A DNA stretch of 54,832 nt from an uncultured bacterium (GTDB lineage Bacteria > Verrucomicrobiota > Lentisphaeria > Victivallales > Victivallaceae). Location: contig URVC01000024.1 of assembly GCA_900551245.1 (NCBI GenBank), positions 1 through 54,832 on the forward strand. Direction: 5' to 3'. The notes beneath the pieces are model-generated. The model made no database searches, had not been told where the DNA came from, and worked only from the letters and a program-made list of their open reading frames with translations. Position numbers and translations under genes: made by a program. This document shows, one piece after another, positions 1-8,463 of this stretch; the stretch's first letter is position 1; each line of letters begins with the position of its first letter.

Positions 1-84
1 GCTCAAATAGGGTGGTTAGAATGACGATTTCAAAGAATTATGGGACGGCACTGAATTTTTTTAATGAAAAAGCGGGGGCGTGTG

Positions 85-1152
85 ATGGAAAAAACGACGA
101 TTCTTCAACTGCAGAAGCTGCTGGATGAGGCGACGGAAAGCGGGCTGGAGTGCGGTTGTCAGCTGGCAATCTACGAAAACGGCGAACTCGTCGCCGATCT
201 CTGTTCCGGTTACACTGCGCCGGACCGGCGGCGGAAAGTCGAACCCGATACGCTGTTCCCGGTCTTCTCCGTCGGCAAGGGACTCTTTACCACGGCGATT
301 CACCGGATGGTGGAAAAGGGGGCGCTTGCCTACTCCACCCGGCTGGGGGAGTTGTGGCCGGAATTCGATTGCGAAGGGAAGGAGCATCTGCTGCTCTGGC
401 ACGTCCTGACCCACCGTTCCGGCCTGTTCATGACGCCGGAACACGCCTCCTTTGCCGAACTGGCGGACTGGAATCTGATGTGCCGCCGCATGGCCGCGAT
501 GCGTCCTGAGTGGACCCCCGGCACCCGCTGCCGGTATCAGTCCTTTTCCTACGCCTGGCTGGTCGGGGAGCCGCTGGTGCGTGCCGACGGCCGGCCGTTG
601 AAACAGATCCTCACCGACGAGGTGATCCGCCCGCTCGGAATGGGGCGGGAGATCTTCTTCGGCATATCCGATGAGGCGGAAGCGCGGATGGCGCCGCTGG
701 ATACCTCCCGGGTGGGCGGGGAGTTCGGCCACGCACTTTTGATCGCGTCGCCGGAAATTCTGCGCAGCTGCATTCCGTCGTTCAACGGGGTGATGACTGC
801 CCGTGCCGTCGCCCGGCACTACGCCGCGCTGGAGCGCGAGATTGACGGCGTGCGCCTGCTCCGGCCGGAAACGCTGGAGAATGCGGCGATTCCCCGCCGG
901 GCGGCCGATGATCCCTTCCGCCCGGAGACGGATTGGGCGCATTTCGGGCTCGGTTACGTAGCCGCCGGATTCCCGGAGGATCCTTCCGGGCTGATCGGCC
1001 ATGGCGGCGCCATCGGTTCGGAGGGGCTGCTGGACCGCCGCCGCCACCTCGCGCTGGGATTCACCAAGAACAAGGTGGACCCGGCTCACCCCAATCATCC
1101 GCTGCGCGACCGGATTGCGTCGCTTCTGGGGCTGCCGGTCCGTCACTGGTAG
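85..1152 (+). CDS. Serine hydrolase of the beta-lactamase (class C / EstB-like) family
   Basis: A 355-residue protein with the penicillin-binding fold. The nucleophile motif SVGK (SxxK, S62 and K65) sits after a short N-terminal beta segment, and a C-terminal GHGG segment fits the KTG/HxG motif of the family. The second motif appears as YAW rather than the usual YxN. I chose the ATG at 85 because a G-rich ribosome-binding-like stretch precedes it; an in-frame ATG at 64 would add seven residues. No signal peptide is visible, so it probably acts in the cytoplasm as an esterase or peptidase-like hydrolase rather than as a true beta-lactamase. It is convergent with the AraC regulator that follows. 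Family assignment is firm; substrate is unknown. Confidence 0.85.
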   Translation: MEKTTILQLQKLLDEATESGLECGCQLAIYENGELVADLCSGYTAPDRRRKVEPDTLFPVFSVGKGLFTTAIHRMVEKGALAYSTRLGELWPEFDCEGKEHLLLWHVLTHRSGLFMTPEHASFAELADWNLMCRRMAAMRPEWTPGTRCRYQSFSYAWLVGEPLVRADGRPLKQILTDEVIRPLGMGREIFFGISDEAEARMAPLDTSRVGGEFGHALLIASPEILRSCIPSFNGVMTARAVARHYAALEREIDGVRLLRPETLENAAIPRRAADDPFRPETDWAHFGLGYVAAGFPEDPSGLIGHGGAIGSEGLLDRRRHLALGFTKNKVDPAHPNHPLRDRIASLLGLPVRHW

Positions 1153-1166
1153 GCCGGGGCGGAGGT

Positions 1167-2081
1167 TCAGCGCCGGTCGTTGCGGAAGCTCCCGGGGGAA
1201 ATGCCGCGGAGCCGCCGGAACTCGGCGGAGAAATAGAGTGGTTTCGTATAGCCGAGCCGGAATGCGATCTCCTTGATCGGGAGAATGGTCTGCATCAGCA
1301 GTTCTTCGGCTCTCTGCATGCGCTGTTCCAGCCGGTAGTGGTACGGCGTCATTCCGAAGGTCTGCTGGAACTTGCGGTTCAGCGTGGGCAGTGAAAGGTG
1401 AAAACGGCGCGCCACTTCCGCCATCTTCAACGGGCCGGCCGCGCTTTCTTCCAGAAAATCGCGAATGGCGCACATATCCTGCGGCAGCGGCCCGGGCTGG
1501 TGAGCATGGGCGAGAAACTGCAGCAGTTCATAACAGACACCCGCGTTGATCTCACCGCTGCGTGGATCCTGAAGTGACTCATGGATAAATGGTTTTATCC
1601 TGTCGAAAATCTCGGTCATCCGTTCGTCGGCATCCAGAGAAAACACATCGGTCCGGTCGAGATTCAGGTGTTGCAACAGCGGCGTCAGCCCGGAACCGTG
1701 CAGGACGAAAGTCATGAGGCGGGTCGGTTTCCCCGGCTGAAAATAGTAATCGTGGTTGCGGTTTCGGTGCAGCAGACAGAGATCGCCCTTTTCGGCGGCG
1801 AAAGCGCGCTTGCCGCTCCGGAACCACAGCTCCCCCTCCATGATGTATTCGATGGAGAGAAACGGCTGATGGAACCGCCGGATGTAGCGGAACTCGTTCC
1901 ACAGCATGAGAGAACAGAAGGTGGCATAGAGCGCCGGGCGTGGTTCGGTGGTGAAGTGTTTCCAGTACCTTTCAATCCATTTGTCCTTTCCGCAGGCGTA
2001 GACGACATATCCTTTGCCGTCATACCGCTCGACGGAGACCTTCTGATTCAGAAACGGCGATAGATCAAAAAGCGGACGCAT
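1167..2081 (-). CDS. AraC-family transcriptional regulator
   Basis: A 304-residue regulator. The N-terminal ~180 residues look like the cupin-type effector-binding domain. The last ~95 residues form the paired helix-turn-helix domain: the first helix pair is around MAEVARRFHLSLPTLNRKF and the second contains IKEIAFRLGYTKPLYFSAEF, followed by the family's GISPGSFR ending. It is divergent from the GH27 alpha-galactosidase at 2207, with 125 bp between the start codons, so it most likely controls that gene in response to a sugar. An 8-bp inverted repeat lies in the shared promoter region. The effector is not deducible from sequence. Confidence 0.92.
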   Translation of the reverse strand: MRPLFDLSPFLNQKVSVERYDGKGYVVYACGKDKWIERYWKHFTTEPRPALYATFCSLMLWNEFRYIRRFHQPFLSIEYIMEGELWFRSGKRAFAAEKGDLCLLHRNRNHDYYFQPGKPTRLMTFVLHGSGLTPLLQHLNLDRTDVFSLDADERMTEIFDRIKPFIHESLQDPRSGEINAGVCYELLQFLAHAHQPGPLPQDMCAIRDFLEESAAGPLKMAEVARRFHLSLPTLNRKFQQTFGMTPYHYRLEQRMQRAEELLMQTILPIKEIAFRLGYTKPLYFSAEFRRLRGISPGSFRNDRR

Positions 2082-2120
2082 ATACTGTTTTTCATATATT
2101 TTTTTTATTATTTCCTATCT

Positions 2121-2145
2121 AAAATATCATTTCTCCGGATATTTT
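2121..2145. promoter_or_regulatory. Candidate AraC operator upstream of the GH27 gene
   Basis: A perfect 8-bp inverted repeat, AAAATATC and GATATTTT, with a 9-bp spacer, sits 16 bp upstream of a good -10 hexamer (TATACT at 2161-2166). That -10 has no convincing -35 partner, as expected of an activator-dependent promoter. Its position between the divergent AraC gene and the GH27 gene suggests a regulator binding site. This is inference only. Confidence 0.4.
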
Positions 2146-2206
2146 CAAGCGGAAGTCGGGTATACTATGGGTAACAGCAGACCAGTTAATATGGAAAGGT
2201 GAGACG

Positions 2207-3493
2207 ATGCTGATTGCCGAGACGAAGACTCCCCCCGCGGGCTGGAACAGTTTTGATTGTTACATGGGTTCGATCAACGAGGAACAGGCGCTGGCCAACC
2301 TGGAGTTGTTTTTGAAGAAACTGAAGCCGGCCGGATATGAATATTTCTGCCTCGACGCCGCCTGGTACGCCGACGGCGATCAGGCGTGGAACGAACAGTT
2401 GCGCAACGTGGGGCAGTGCCGCAATATGCATATCGATTCCTACGGGCGGTTTGTGCCGTCGCCGGTGAACTTTCCGCACGGGTTGCGCGCTCTTGCCGAC
2501 CGTTGCCATGAGAACGGCGTCAAGTTCGGAGTTCACATCATGCGCGGGATGCCCCGCATGGCGCTCGAACAGAACACGCCGATCAAGGGAACCGATTTCC
2601 GGGCGCGTGACATTTACGATCCGGACAACTTCTGTCCGTGGTGCAAATACTGGGTGGCGACCGATGCCTCACATCCGGGCACATTCGCCTATTACCGGAG
2701 CGAGGTGGAGTATCTCACCGAAGAGTTGACGGTGGATTTCATCAAACTGGACGATGTGGTGGAGCATCCGGACCATGTGGCGCTGTTCGGGAAGGCGCTG
2801 GATTCGGTTGCCCGGCCGGTTCTGCTGAGCCTCTCGCCGGGGGCGGAGGATATCTGGCGCGGCAGCTGGAAGGAGTATGTTCCTTACGGCAATATGATCC
2901 GGGTCACTCCCGACGCCTGGGATGACGACCGGACCAATCTCATCAAATTGCGTCGCTGGTATGAGTTTGAGGATCTGAGCGGCCCGTCGCTGTGGGCGGA
3001 TCTGGATATGCTGCCGCTGGGGGCACTGCAGGTGACAATTCCGCCGGAGCTGGCACTTCCGACGGGATCGGCGCGGCAGAGCAAGCTTACCCCGATCGGG
3101 AAGAAGGTGATGATGACGATCTTTGCGATGAGCTGTTCGCCGTTGATTTTCGGCGGGGATCTGCCGCAGACGCCGGAGGGGGACATCGCGCTGGCGACAC
3201 ACCCGGAGATGCTGCGCTGCAACCGGAACGGCGTCGTGGGGAAGCGTGTCAGCCTGATGCGCCGCATCGACGTCCGCAAGGCGCCTTGCAAAGAGGATTC
3301 TTCTCACGGCTGGCTGGGGATTTTCAGTTTGAACAGCGATGCGCGGCGGGTGAAACTTTCTGCGTCGCAGCTGGGATTTGAAACCATTCCGCCACTGTAC
3401 GACATCTGGGGGGAATACCCGATTCACATCGGTCCGGAAGGGGTGCTGGAGCTCTATCTTCAGCCGTACGACTGCGCATTCCTGAAGTATTGA
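2207..3493 (+). CDS. Alpha-galactosidase-like glycoside hydrolase, family GH27
   Basis: A 428-residue (beta/alpha)8 hydrolase. It opens with the family's PPAGWNSFDCY motif. The segment FIKLDDV around residues 178-184 carries the likely nucleophile D182, and RVTPDAWDD supplies the likely acid/base D236. The C-terminal ~80 residues form a beta-rich domain. No signal peptide is visible, so it is probably cytoplasmic and acts on imported alpha-galactosides or related sugars. The neighbouring AraC regulator is divergent. The start ATG follows GGTGAGACG, a moderate ribosome binding site. Some GH27 members are isomaltodextranases or beta-L-arabinopyranosidases, so substrate remains open. Confidence 0.85.
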   Translation: MLIAETKTPPAGWNSFDCYMGSINEEQALANLELFLKKLKPAGYEYFCLDAAWYADGDQAWNEQLRNVGQCRNMHIDSYGRFVPSPVNFPHGLRALADRCHENGVKFGVHIMRGMPRMALEQNTPIKGTDFRARDIYDPDNFCPWCKYWVATDASHPGTFAYYRSEVEYLTEELTVDFIKLDDVVEHPDHVALFGKALDSVARPVLLSLSPGAEDIWRGSWKEYVPYGNMIRVTPDAWDDDRTNLIKLRRWYEFEDLSGPSLWADLDMLPLGALQVTIPPELALPTGSARQSKLTPIGKKVMMTIFAMSCSPLIFGGDLPQTPEGDIALATHPEMLRCNRNGVVGKRVSLMRRIDVRKAPCKEDSSHGWLGIFSLNSDARRVKLSASQLGFETIPPLYDIWGEYPIHIGPEGVLELYLQPYDCAFLKY

Positions 3494-3607
3494 ATCTTCT
3501 TCCGGCAATTTGATCTGACTGCAGGGGACGAAAAGCTCTCCAGAGGGCGGATTGTGCCCGGAAACTCGACGGAACCAAGGTATAACAAACAAATGACCGG
3601 GAGTGTT

Positions 3608-6600
3608 ATGACGAAATGTTTGCTGGCGGCGCTTCTGCTGGGAGGCGGAGTTCTTTGGGCGGAAGATTTCTCTCAATGGAGAGGGAAGGGCACGGTAGCG
3701 GAGGTCCGGGGAGAGGTTTTCCATTTCAAGGACGATGATCCGGGGAAAAGCAATGGTATTTTCGGGAGGCATATTCGAATTACGCCTGCCCCTGTCGAGC
3801 GTCAATTGATTTTTGAGGCAGAGATCCGTCGACTGGCCGGATTCAGCGGAATTGGGATCCACATTGCTGCATCAAACCTGCATGCAAAGGAACAGGAACA
3901 GGCGGCAGGCGAGGCGGAGTGGAAGAAGATCTCTTTGCGGGTTCCACTGCCGGCCCATTGCGACCGGGCTTATTTGCAGTTGCTCTGCGCGCATGGGTAT
4001 GGTCGAACGGGCGAGGCGGAATTCCGCAATCTCTCCTGGAGGGTGGTACCCCTGGAAAAAAAGGTGGAAAAAGGAGCTCGCTTTCTGATCTACGATGATG
4101 ATTTTTCCGGCCACTGGGATCTGCGAGGTGTCTCCTGTCGACAGACGGGAAATTCGGCGTATTCCGGTCAGCGCGGCTTGGAAATTACTCCGGCTGCAGG
4201 ACAACATGTATCCATGCGGCTTCGTTCGCTGGAGAATTTTGTTCCGGTTGTCAACCGGGCTCTGGATCTTTCGGATTATGTAAAAGCCGATGGCTGGCTG
4301 GAATATTGCATCCGTCCCCGACTGCTGTTTACCGTGGGGGGTGTATCACCGGAGAAGCAGATGGTGAAATCCTGCGAAAACGGCTGGACTCAGGTTCGCA
4401 TCCCGCTGGCGGAACTGTCGAAGCGAAATAATTTAAAGGCGTTCTCCGATTTGAATATGACCTTTGACGGGAAGGTTGATAAATTCAGCATTGATGGAAT
4501 TTTTTTCCGTTGTAATGATCCTTCTGCACAGGTCCGGTATGTCTGGAGTGGAAACTGGAAGGCGAAGCTGGAGTCTGAAATGGCAGCCTGGAAACAGCTG
4601 CCGCCAGATTGCGGCAACCGGCCGAAGATAGAACAGGGAACGTTCTGGATGAATGGGAATCCGACATTTCTGCTGGGAGTCAACTACTTCATCGCTTCCA
4701 ATGAATTTGATGAAATCTGGTGGAAACGTTGCAAAATTCTTTTGCCGGATTATCATTACCAGCTGCTTGACCGGAAGATCTGTGAGAGATTCGGGTTCAA
4801 CACGGTTCAGTTCCCCGGCCTGCCGTTTCACTTTGTTTTTGCCCGCAATCAACTGCCGGTGTGGGATGTGGAGAGGGATGATCAGCGCCGCCGCAACTGC
4901 AGCAATTTCGACAGAATGCCGATTTCCGTGGACCCGACAGTGATCTATTACTTCCATCGCAATGAGAAAGCCGTATTGAACGACCCGGTCACTCCTCAGC
5001 CGAGGGAGATTCTGCATCAGAACCCGGGGTGGCACGCCTTTGTTCCGTTCTGCCCGGAACACCCGATGGGGAAAAAGATCATACTTGGACAGCTTCGTGA
5101 TATGTCTCTTTTTACTCGGGCCAATCATGGGAATCCTTTTTTGTATGAGTTGATCAATGAGAGCACGTACGATTGTCGCTGCCGTTTCAATCGCGAGAGG
5201 TTCATCGAATTTCTGAAGAAGAATTTCGGCACTGTTGCGGAGATGAACCGCCGGCTGGGGACAGGGTTCCGCGATTTTCGTTCGGCGGCTTTTCTGCCTG
5301 ATTTTTCGAAGGCGCCGGCGTTGCGTGCCGCGTGGCGCAGTTTTCTGTCGGACCGGTTTGTGCAGGTCCTGGCGGAAATGAAGAAGGCGATTGCCGATGT
5401 GGATTCCCGGCCCGACATCCACTTCTGTCAGCAGATTCTGATCGCCGGCTTGCTGACCGGAAGCGGTTCGACAATGGACCAGCGCAAAACCATGGACGTG
5501 CTTGATGTGCTCGCAATCGAGGGCGGGTATTCCTACGGCTTCGCCGAAAACGACGGGCGCTGGGAACCCGACGAGATGGAAGCGGTATTGACGAGAGGGG
5601 TTCATTTTTTTTCGCTGGTGGCCGACTATGCGGCTGCGGTCGTGCGGGGAAAACCCGGGAAAACGGTGGCCGATCAGGAGCATTATTGCATGCGTTATGA
5701 CGGGAAAGACCGGATACCCTCTCTGCCTGCGGATTTTCCCACCTCTTTGTGGGCGAGCGTGTTCCACGGTGTTTCCGCTTCCAGTATCTTCAACTGGAGC
5801 GGCGGAAAATGGCAATGGTCCGATATGGAAGGGGCCAGAAAATTTGCCCGGTCAATGAAATATCGCGGAGCCGCGCTGCTGAATCCTTACTGCTATCCAG
5901 AGAAAACGCTGTCGGGATTGCGTGGATTTATGGAAGAGCTCGAACCGCTTCGGAACGTTGTTCTGCCGATGCCGCGTCTGAAAAGACCGGAAGCGGCCAT
6001 TCTTTTCTCCATCACCAGCCAGCGGATGCTGGGAGATCGGCAGTCTCTGCCGAATATGGAGAACTGGTACAATGCGCTGCTGCGGGAACAGCTGCCTGCT
6101 GAATTTGTCTTCGAGGAGGAGCTCTCTGCGGAAAATTTGAAACCATATAAGATCTTATTTATTCCAGACTTGAAGCATTCTCTGCCCGGTACGCTCAATG
6201 TGTTGGAGGAGTTTGTTCAACGGGGCGGATCGATCGTGTGCTCCGAGGATGCCCTCTCGATGGATCCGTATGGATTGCCGTTGGAAAACAGATCATTTTT
6301 TCAACAGAAAAATGTGCGGCGTTGTCCCAAAGGGCTGATCGGATCCAGGCTGCGCAACCTCTTTGCCGAGGCGTTTTTACGTGCCGGAGCCAAGATTCAT
6401 CTGGAATTGCGAACGGCGGAGGGAAAGAAGTTTCGCGCGGCGGAGGCGCAGTTGATCGACCGCGGTGACACCAAGCTGATTCTTCTGGTCAACTGGCGGA
6501 ATGAAAAAGCGGTACCTGCCCGACTTGCGATTACGGATATTGCTGCCGGACGCTGGCGGGTGACCGATCCTGTATCGCGTTGTCGAGTCGGGGAATTTGA

Positions 6601-7417
6601 CGCCGAAGAACTCCGTCGCGGGATTTCATTCACCTTTTTTCCGCAGGAGCGGCAGTTGTTTCTGCTGGAGACGGGAAAGGCAGACCTCTTCCCGGATGCG
6701 GCAGAGAAGAATCCGGAAAGCATTGCGGTGCGCGCCCGGGAGATCAATGCAAAAATCGAGCAGAGAGAGCAGCTTCAAGGAGAACAGAAACGGCGGGCGG
6801 CGGAGGCTGCACACCGTGCGAGCCACTGGGAAAAAACTCCCAGGGCACACTTCCAGACTGTAAATCTCGCCGGTGCGGCGAATATGGGGTATGTCGATGA
6901 GGTTGCGGGAGATCATCGGGGCGGCTGGTTTGATGACGGGCCGGAGGCGGGATTGCCGGGTATGAAGCCCGGGCGTCATGAGTATTCCGGCATTCCTTTC
7001 GAAATTCTTGGCGGCAGTCGGGCGGTCTGTGTTCTGAAGGGAGAGAGAAAGCCTTACTTCCCCCGGGAAACTCCGGCAATCCCTCTTTCCGGCAAGGCCA
7101 GACGGATCTACTTTCTTCAGGCTTGCGGCTGGAGTGTCGAGGATCGGCCGTTGCTGATCTGTGAGTTGACCTATGCGGATGGAACGCGTTCGAAACTTTC
7201 GATGGCCGGCGGACGCGACATCGGCGACTGGCATGGCTTGAAATCGCTGCCGAACGCGCGGATCGGGGCCGCTTTCTGGACTTCCGGAAAAGAACGGGTC
7301 GGTTTTTACTGTACCAGACGGGAGAATCCGTATCCGGACAAGGAGTTAACATCGATGAAATTTCTTTCAACCGGGCTTGCCGTGCCGCTGATCGGTGCCG
7401 TGACGCTGGAGAAATAG
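3608..7417 (+). CDS. Large secreted beta-galactosidase-like glycoside hydrolase (GH42-like)
   Basis: About 1,269 residues. I chose the ATG at 3608 because a clear signal peptide (MTKCLLAALLLGGGVLWAED) begins there and GGGAG precedes it; an in-frame GTG at 3554 lacks such support. The N-terminal ~320 residues look like carbohydrate-binding beta-sandwich modules. From about residue 345 comes a TIM-barrel region with ELINEST, where N517-E518 match the clan GH-A acid/base signature. A later segment around residues 830-900 (LKPYKILFIPDLKHSLPG) resembles the GH42 trimerisation/amidotransferase-like domain. The last ~170 residues form another beta-rich module. It probably acts outside the cytoplasm on plant or mucin glycans. 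The second catalytic glutamate was not located with confidence. Confidence 0.7.
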   Translation: MTKCLLAALLLGGGVLWAEDFSQWRGKGTVAEVRGEVFHFKDDDPGKSNGIFGRHIRITPAPVERQLIFEAEIRRLAGFSGIGIHIAASNLHAKEQEQAAGEAEWKKISLRVPLPAHCDRAYLQLLCAHGYGRTGEAEFRNLSWRVVPLEKKVEKGARFLIYDDDFSGHWDLRGVSCRQTGNSAYSGQRGLEITPAAGQHVSMRLRSLENFVPVVNRALDLSDYVKADGWLEYCIRPRLLFTVGGVSPEKQMVKSCENGWTQVRIPLAELSKRNNLKAFSDLNMTFDGKVDKFSIDGIFFRCNDPSAQVRYVWSGNWKAKLESEMAAWKQLPPDCGNRPKIEQGTFWMNGNPTFLLGVNYFIASNEFDEIWWKRCKILLPDYHYQLLDRKICERFGFNTVQFPGLPFHFVFARNQLPVWDVERDDQRRRNCSNFDRMPISVDPTVIYYFHRNEKAVLNDPVTPQPREILHQNPGWHAFVPFCPEHPMGKKIILGQLRDMSLFTRANHGNPFLYELINESTYDCRCRFNRERFIEFLKKNFGTVAEMNRRLGTGFRDFRSAAFLPDFSKAPALRAAWRSFLSDRFVQVLAEMKKAIADVDSRPDIHFCQQILIAGLLTGSGSTMDQRKTMDVLDVLAIEGGYSYGFAENDGRWEPDEMEAVLTRGVHFFSLVADYAAAVVRGKPGKTVADQEHYCMRYDGKDRIPSLPADFPTSLWASVFHGVSASSIFNWSGGKWQWSDMEGARKFARSMKYRGAALLNPYCYPEKTLSGLRGFMEELEPLRNVVLPMPRLKRPEAAILFSITSQRMLGDRQSLPNMENWYNALLREQLPAEFVFEEELSAENLKPYKILFIPDLKHSLPGTLNVLEEFVQRGGSIVCSEDALSMDPYGLPLENRSFFQQKNVRRCPKGLIGSRLRNLFAEAFLRAGAKIHLELRTAEGKKFRAAEAQLIDRGDTKLILLVNWRNEKAVPARLAITDIAAGRWRVTDPVSRCRVGEFDAEELRRGISFTFFPQERQLFLLETGKADLFPDAAEKNPESIAVRAREINAKIEQREQLQGEQKRRAAEAAHRASHWEKTPRAHFQTVNLAGAANMGYVDEVAGDHRGGWFDDGPEAGLPGMKPGRHEYSGIPFEILGGSRAVCVLKGERKPYFPRETPAIPLSGKARRIYFLQACGWSVEDRPLLICELTYADGTRSKLSMAGGRDIGDWHGLKSLPNARIGAAFWTSGKERVGFYCTRRENPYPDKELTSMKFLSTGLAVPLIGAVTLEK

Positions 7418-7631
7418 ACAGGAGCATTGAGGGAAATATGGGAGAGCAGTCGCTTTGACACCGCAGGAGGAATTCTGCCCGGCTCTCCCGGGGGGGCAAC
7501 TAGAGGTGATTGGATCGCAGCCGGTTGTCGGATACGATCACCTTCCGACGGTATCCGGTGGAGGCGAAATGAGACGTCAAAGAATGGAACCAATTGTTTT
7601 CATGCATGTTACAACAGAAGGATTGAAGCAG

Positions 7632-8381
7632 ATGCGCAACCGGTTTTCTCTGATCGAGCTCCTTATTGTCATCGCGATCATCGCGATTCTTGCGGCGCTG
7701 CTGCTGCCGGCACTCAATTCGGCGCGGGCTGTGGCGAAACAGATAAGCTGTGTCAACAATATGAAAAACATTTTCATCTCCACTGCCTCCTACACTCAGA
7801 ACAGTGATGACTGGCTGCCGCCCGCCGGGTTGCACAAGGCGTTTACGCTTTATCTTTATCCTTATCTCGGGATTCAGGCGGACAAGATTTCCCGGCAGAT
7901 CAGCACCTCCCGGCCGGGAGAGTATTCGACGGGGCTTCAGTTCCGGCAGCCGCGCGGTCTGCTCTTCTGTCCGGAGTCGGTGATTCCCAATCCGGCGTTT
8001 TCCGGCACTCCGGATGCAATCAGCTGGTATTACAGCAATTATTCCCAGTCCTATGCGACACAGGCCAACATCGATCTCAGAAGAAACCGGACCGGTCGGG
8101 TCTGGCTGATTGATGGAGATACCAATAAAATTGTAAAATTACGTTCCGGAGCCTTGCTGCTGGGGGAAAACAACCATAGTGTAGTATACAGCAACGGCGA
8201 CTGTGATACCGGTATTTTTTATATGAATTCCATCGCGTCGTATCCCTCTGCTGCCGCTACGGGAGCTCCCGCCTGGAATCATCACCGGAACCGGGCGAAT
8301 TTTCTGTTCCTCGGCGGCAATGTGAATACACTGCAGTATGGAAGACATTTCAATGATGACTATCAGCTGCTGAACCGTTGA
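7632..8381 (+). CDS. Pseudopilin-type protein with prepilin N-terminal methylation motif
   Basis: A 249-residue protein starting MRNRFSLIELLIVIAIIAIL: a short basic leader, the prepilin peptidase site followed by E at mature position 5, and a hydrophobic helix. I chose the ATG at 7632 because AGAAGGA lies upstream and this start gives a normal prepilin leader; earlier in-frame starts would add about 59 implausible residues. Near the C terminus the sequence HRNRANFLFLGG matches the H-X9-DG processing-associated motif of this large family, except that DG is GG. It follows the GH42-like gene and precedes the propeller gene on the same strand. It is probably a minor pseudopilin of an envelope export or uptake machine; its role is not established. 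Confidence 0.88.
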   Translation: MRNRFSLIELLIVIAIIAILAALLLPALNSARAVAKQISCVNNMKNIFISTASYTQNSDDWLPPAGLHKAFTLYLYPYLGIQADKISRQISTSRPGEYSTGLQFRQPRGLLFCPESVIPNPAFSGTPDAISWYYSNYSQSYATQANIDLRRNRTGRVWLIDGDTNKIVKLRSGALLLGENNHSVVYSNGDCDTGIFYMNSIASYPSAAATGAPAWNHHRNRANFLFLGGNVNTLQYGRHFNDDYQLLNR

Positions 8382-8463
8382 CGCGGTGAAGAATCTTGCA
8401 GCTGCAGCAAAGAGTAGGCGGTTTGATCACATAGTTTTCTGATCGGTGAAAAAGGAGCATGAT

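Noticed and set aside
1..63. Possible tail of an upstream gene at the window start
   Set aside because: All three plus-strand frames meet a stop or show no recognisable protein in this short piece.
61..1473. 470-codon frame on the minus strand
   Set aside because: It covers the serine hydrolase gene in antisense, has a low-complexity Arg/Pro composition and no family motif.
7500..7560. Short inverted repeats upstream of the first pseudopilin
   Set aside because: Arms are short and imperfect, and no T-run follows; not enough to call a terminator or operator.
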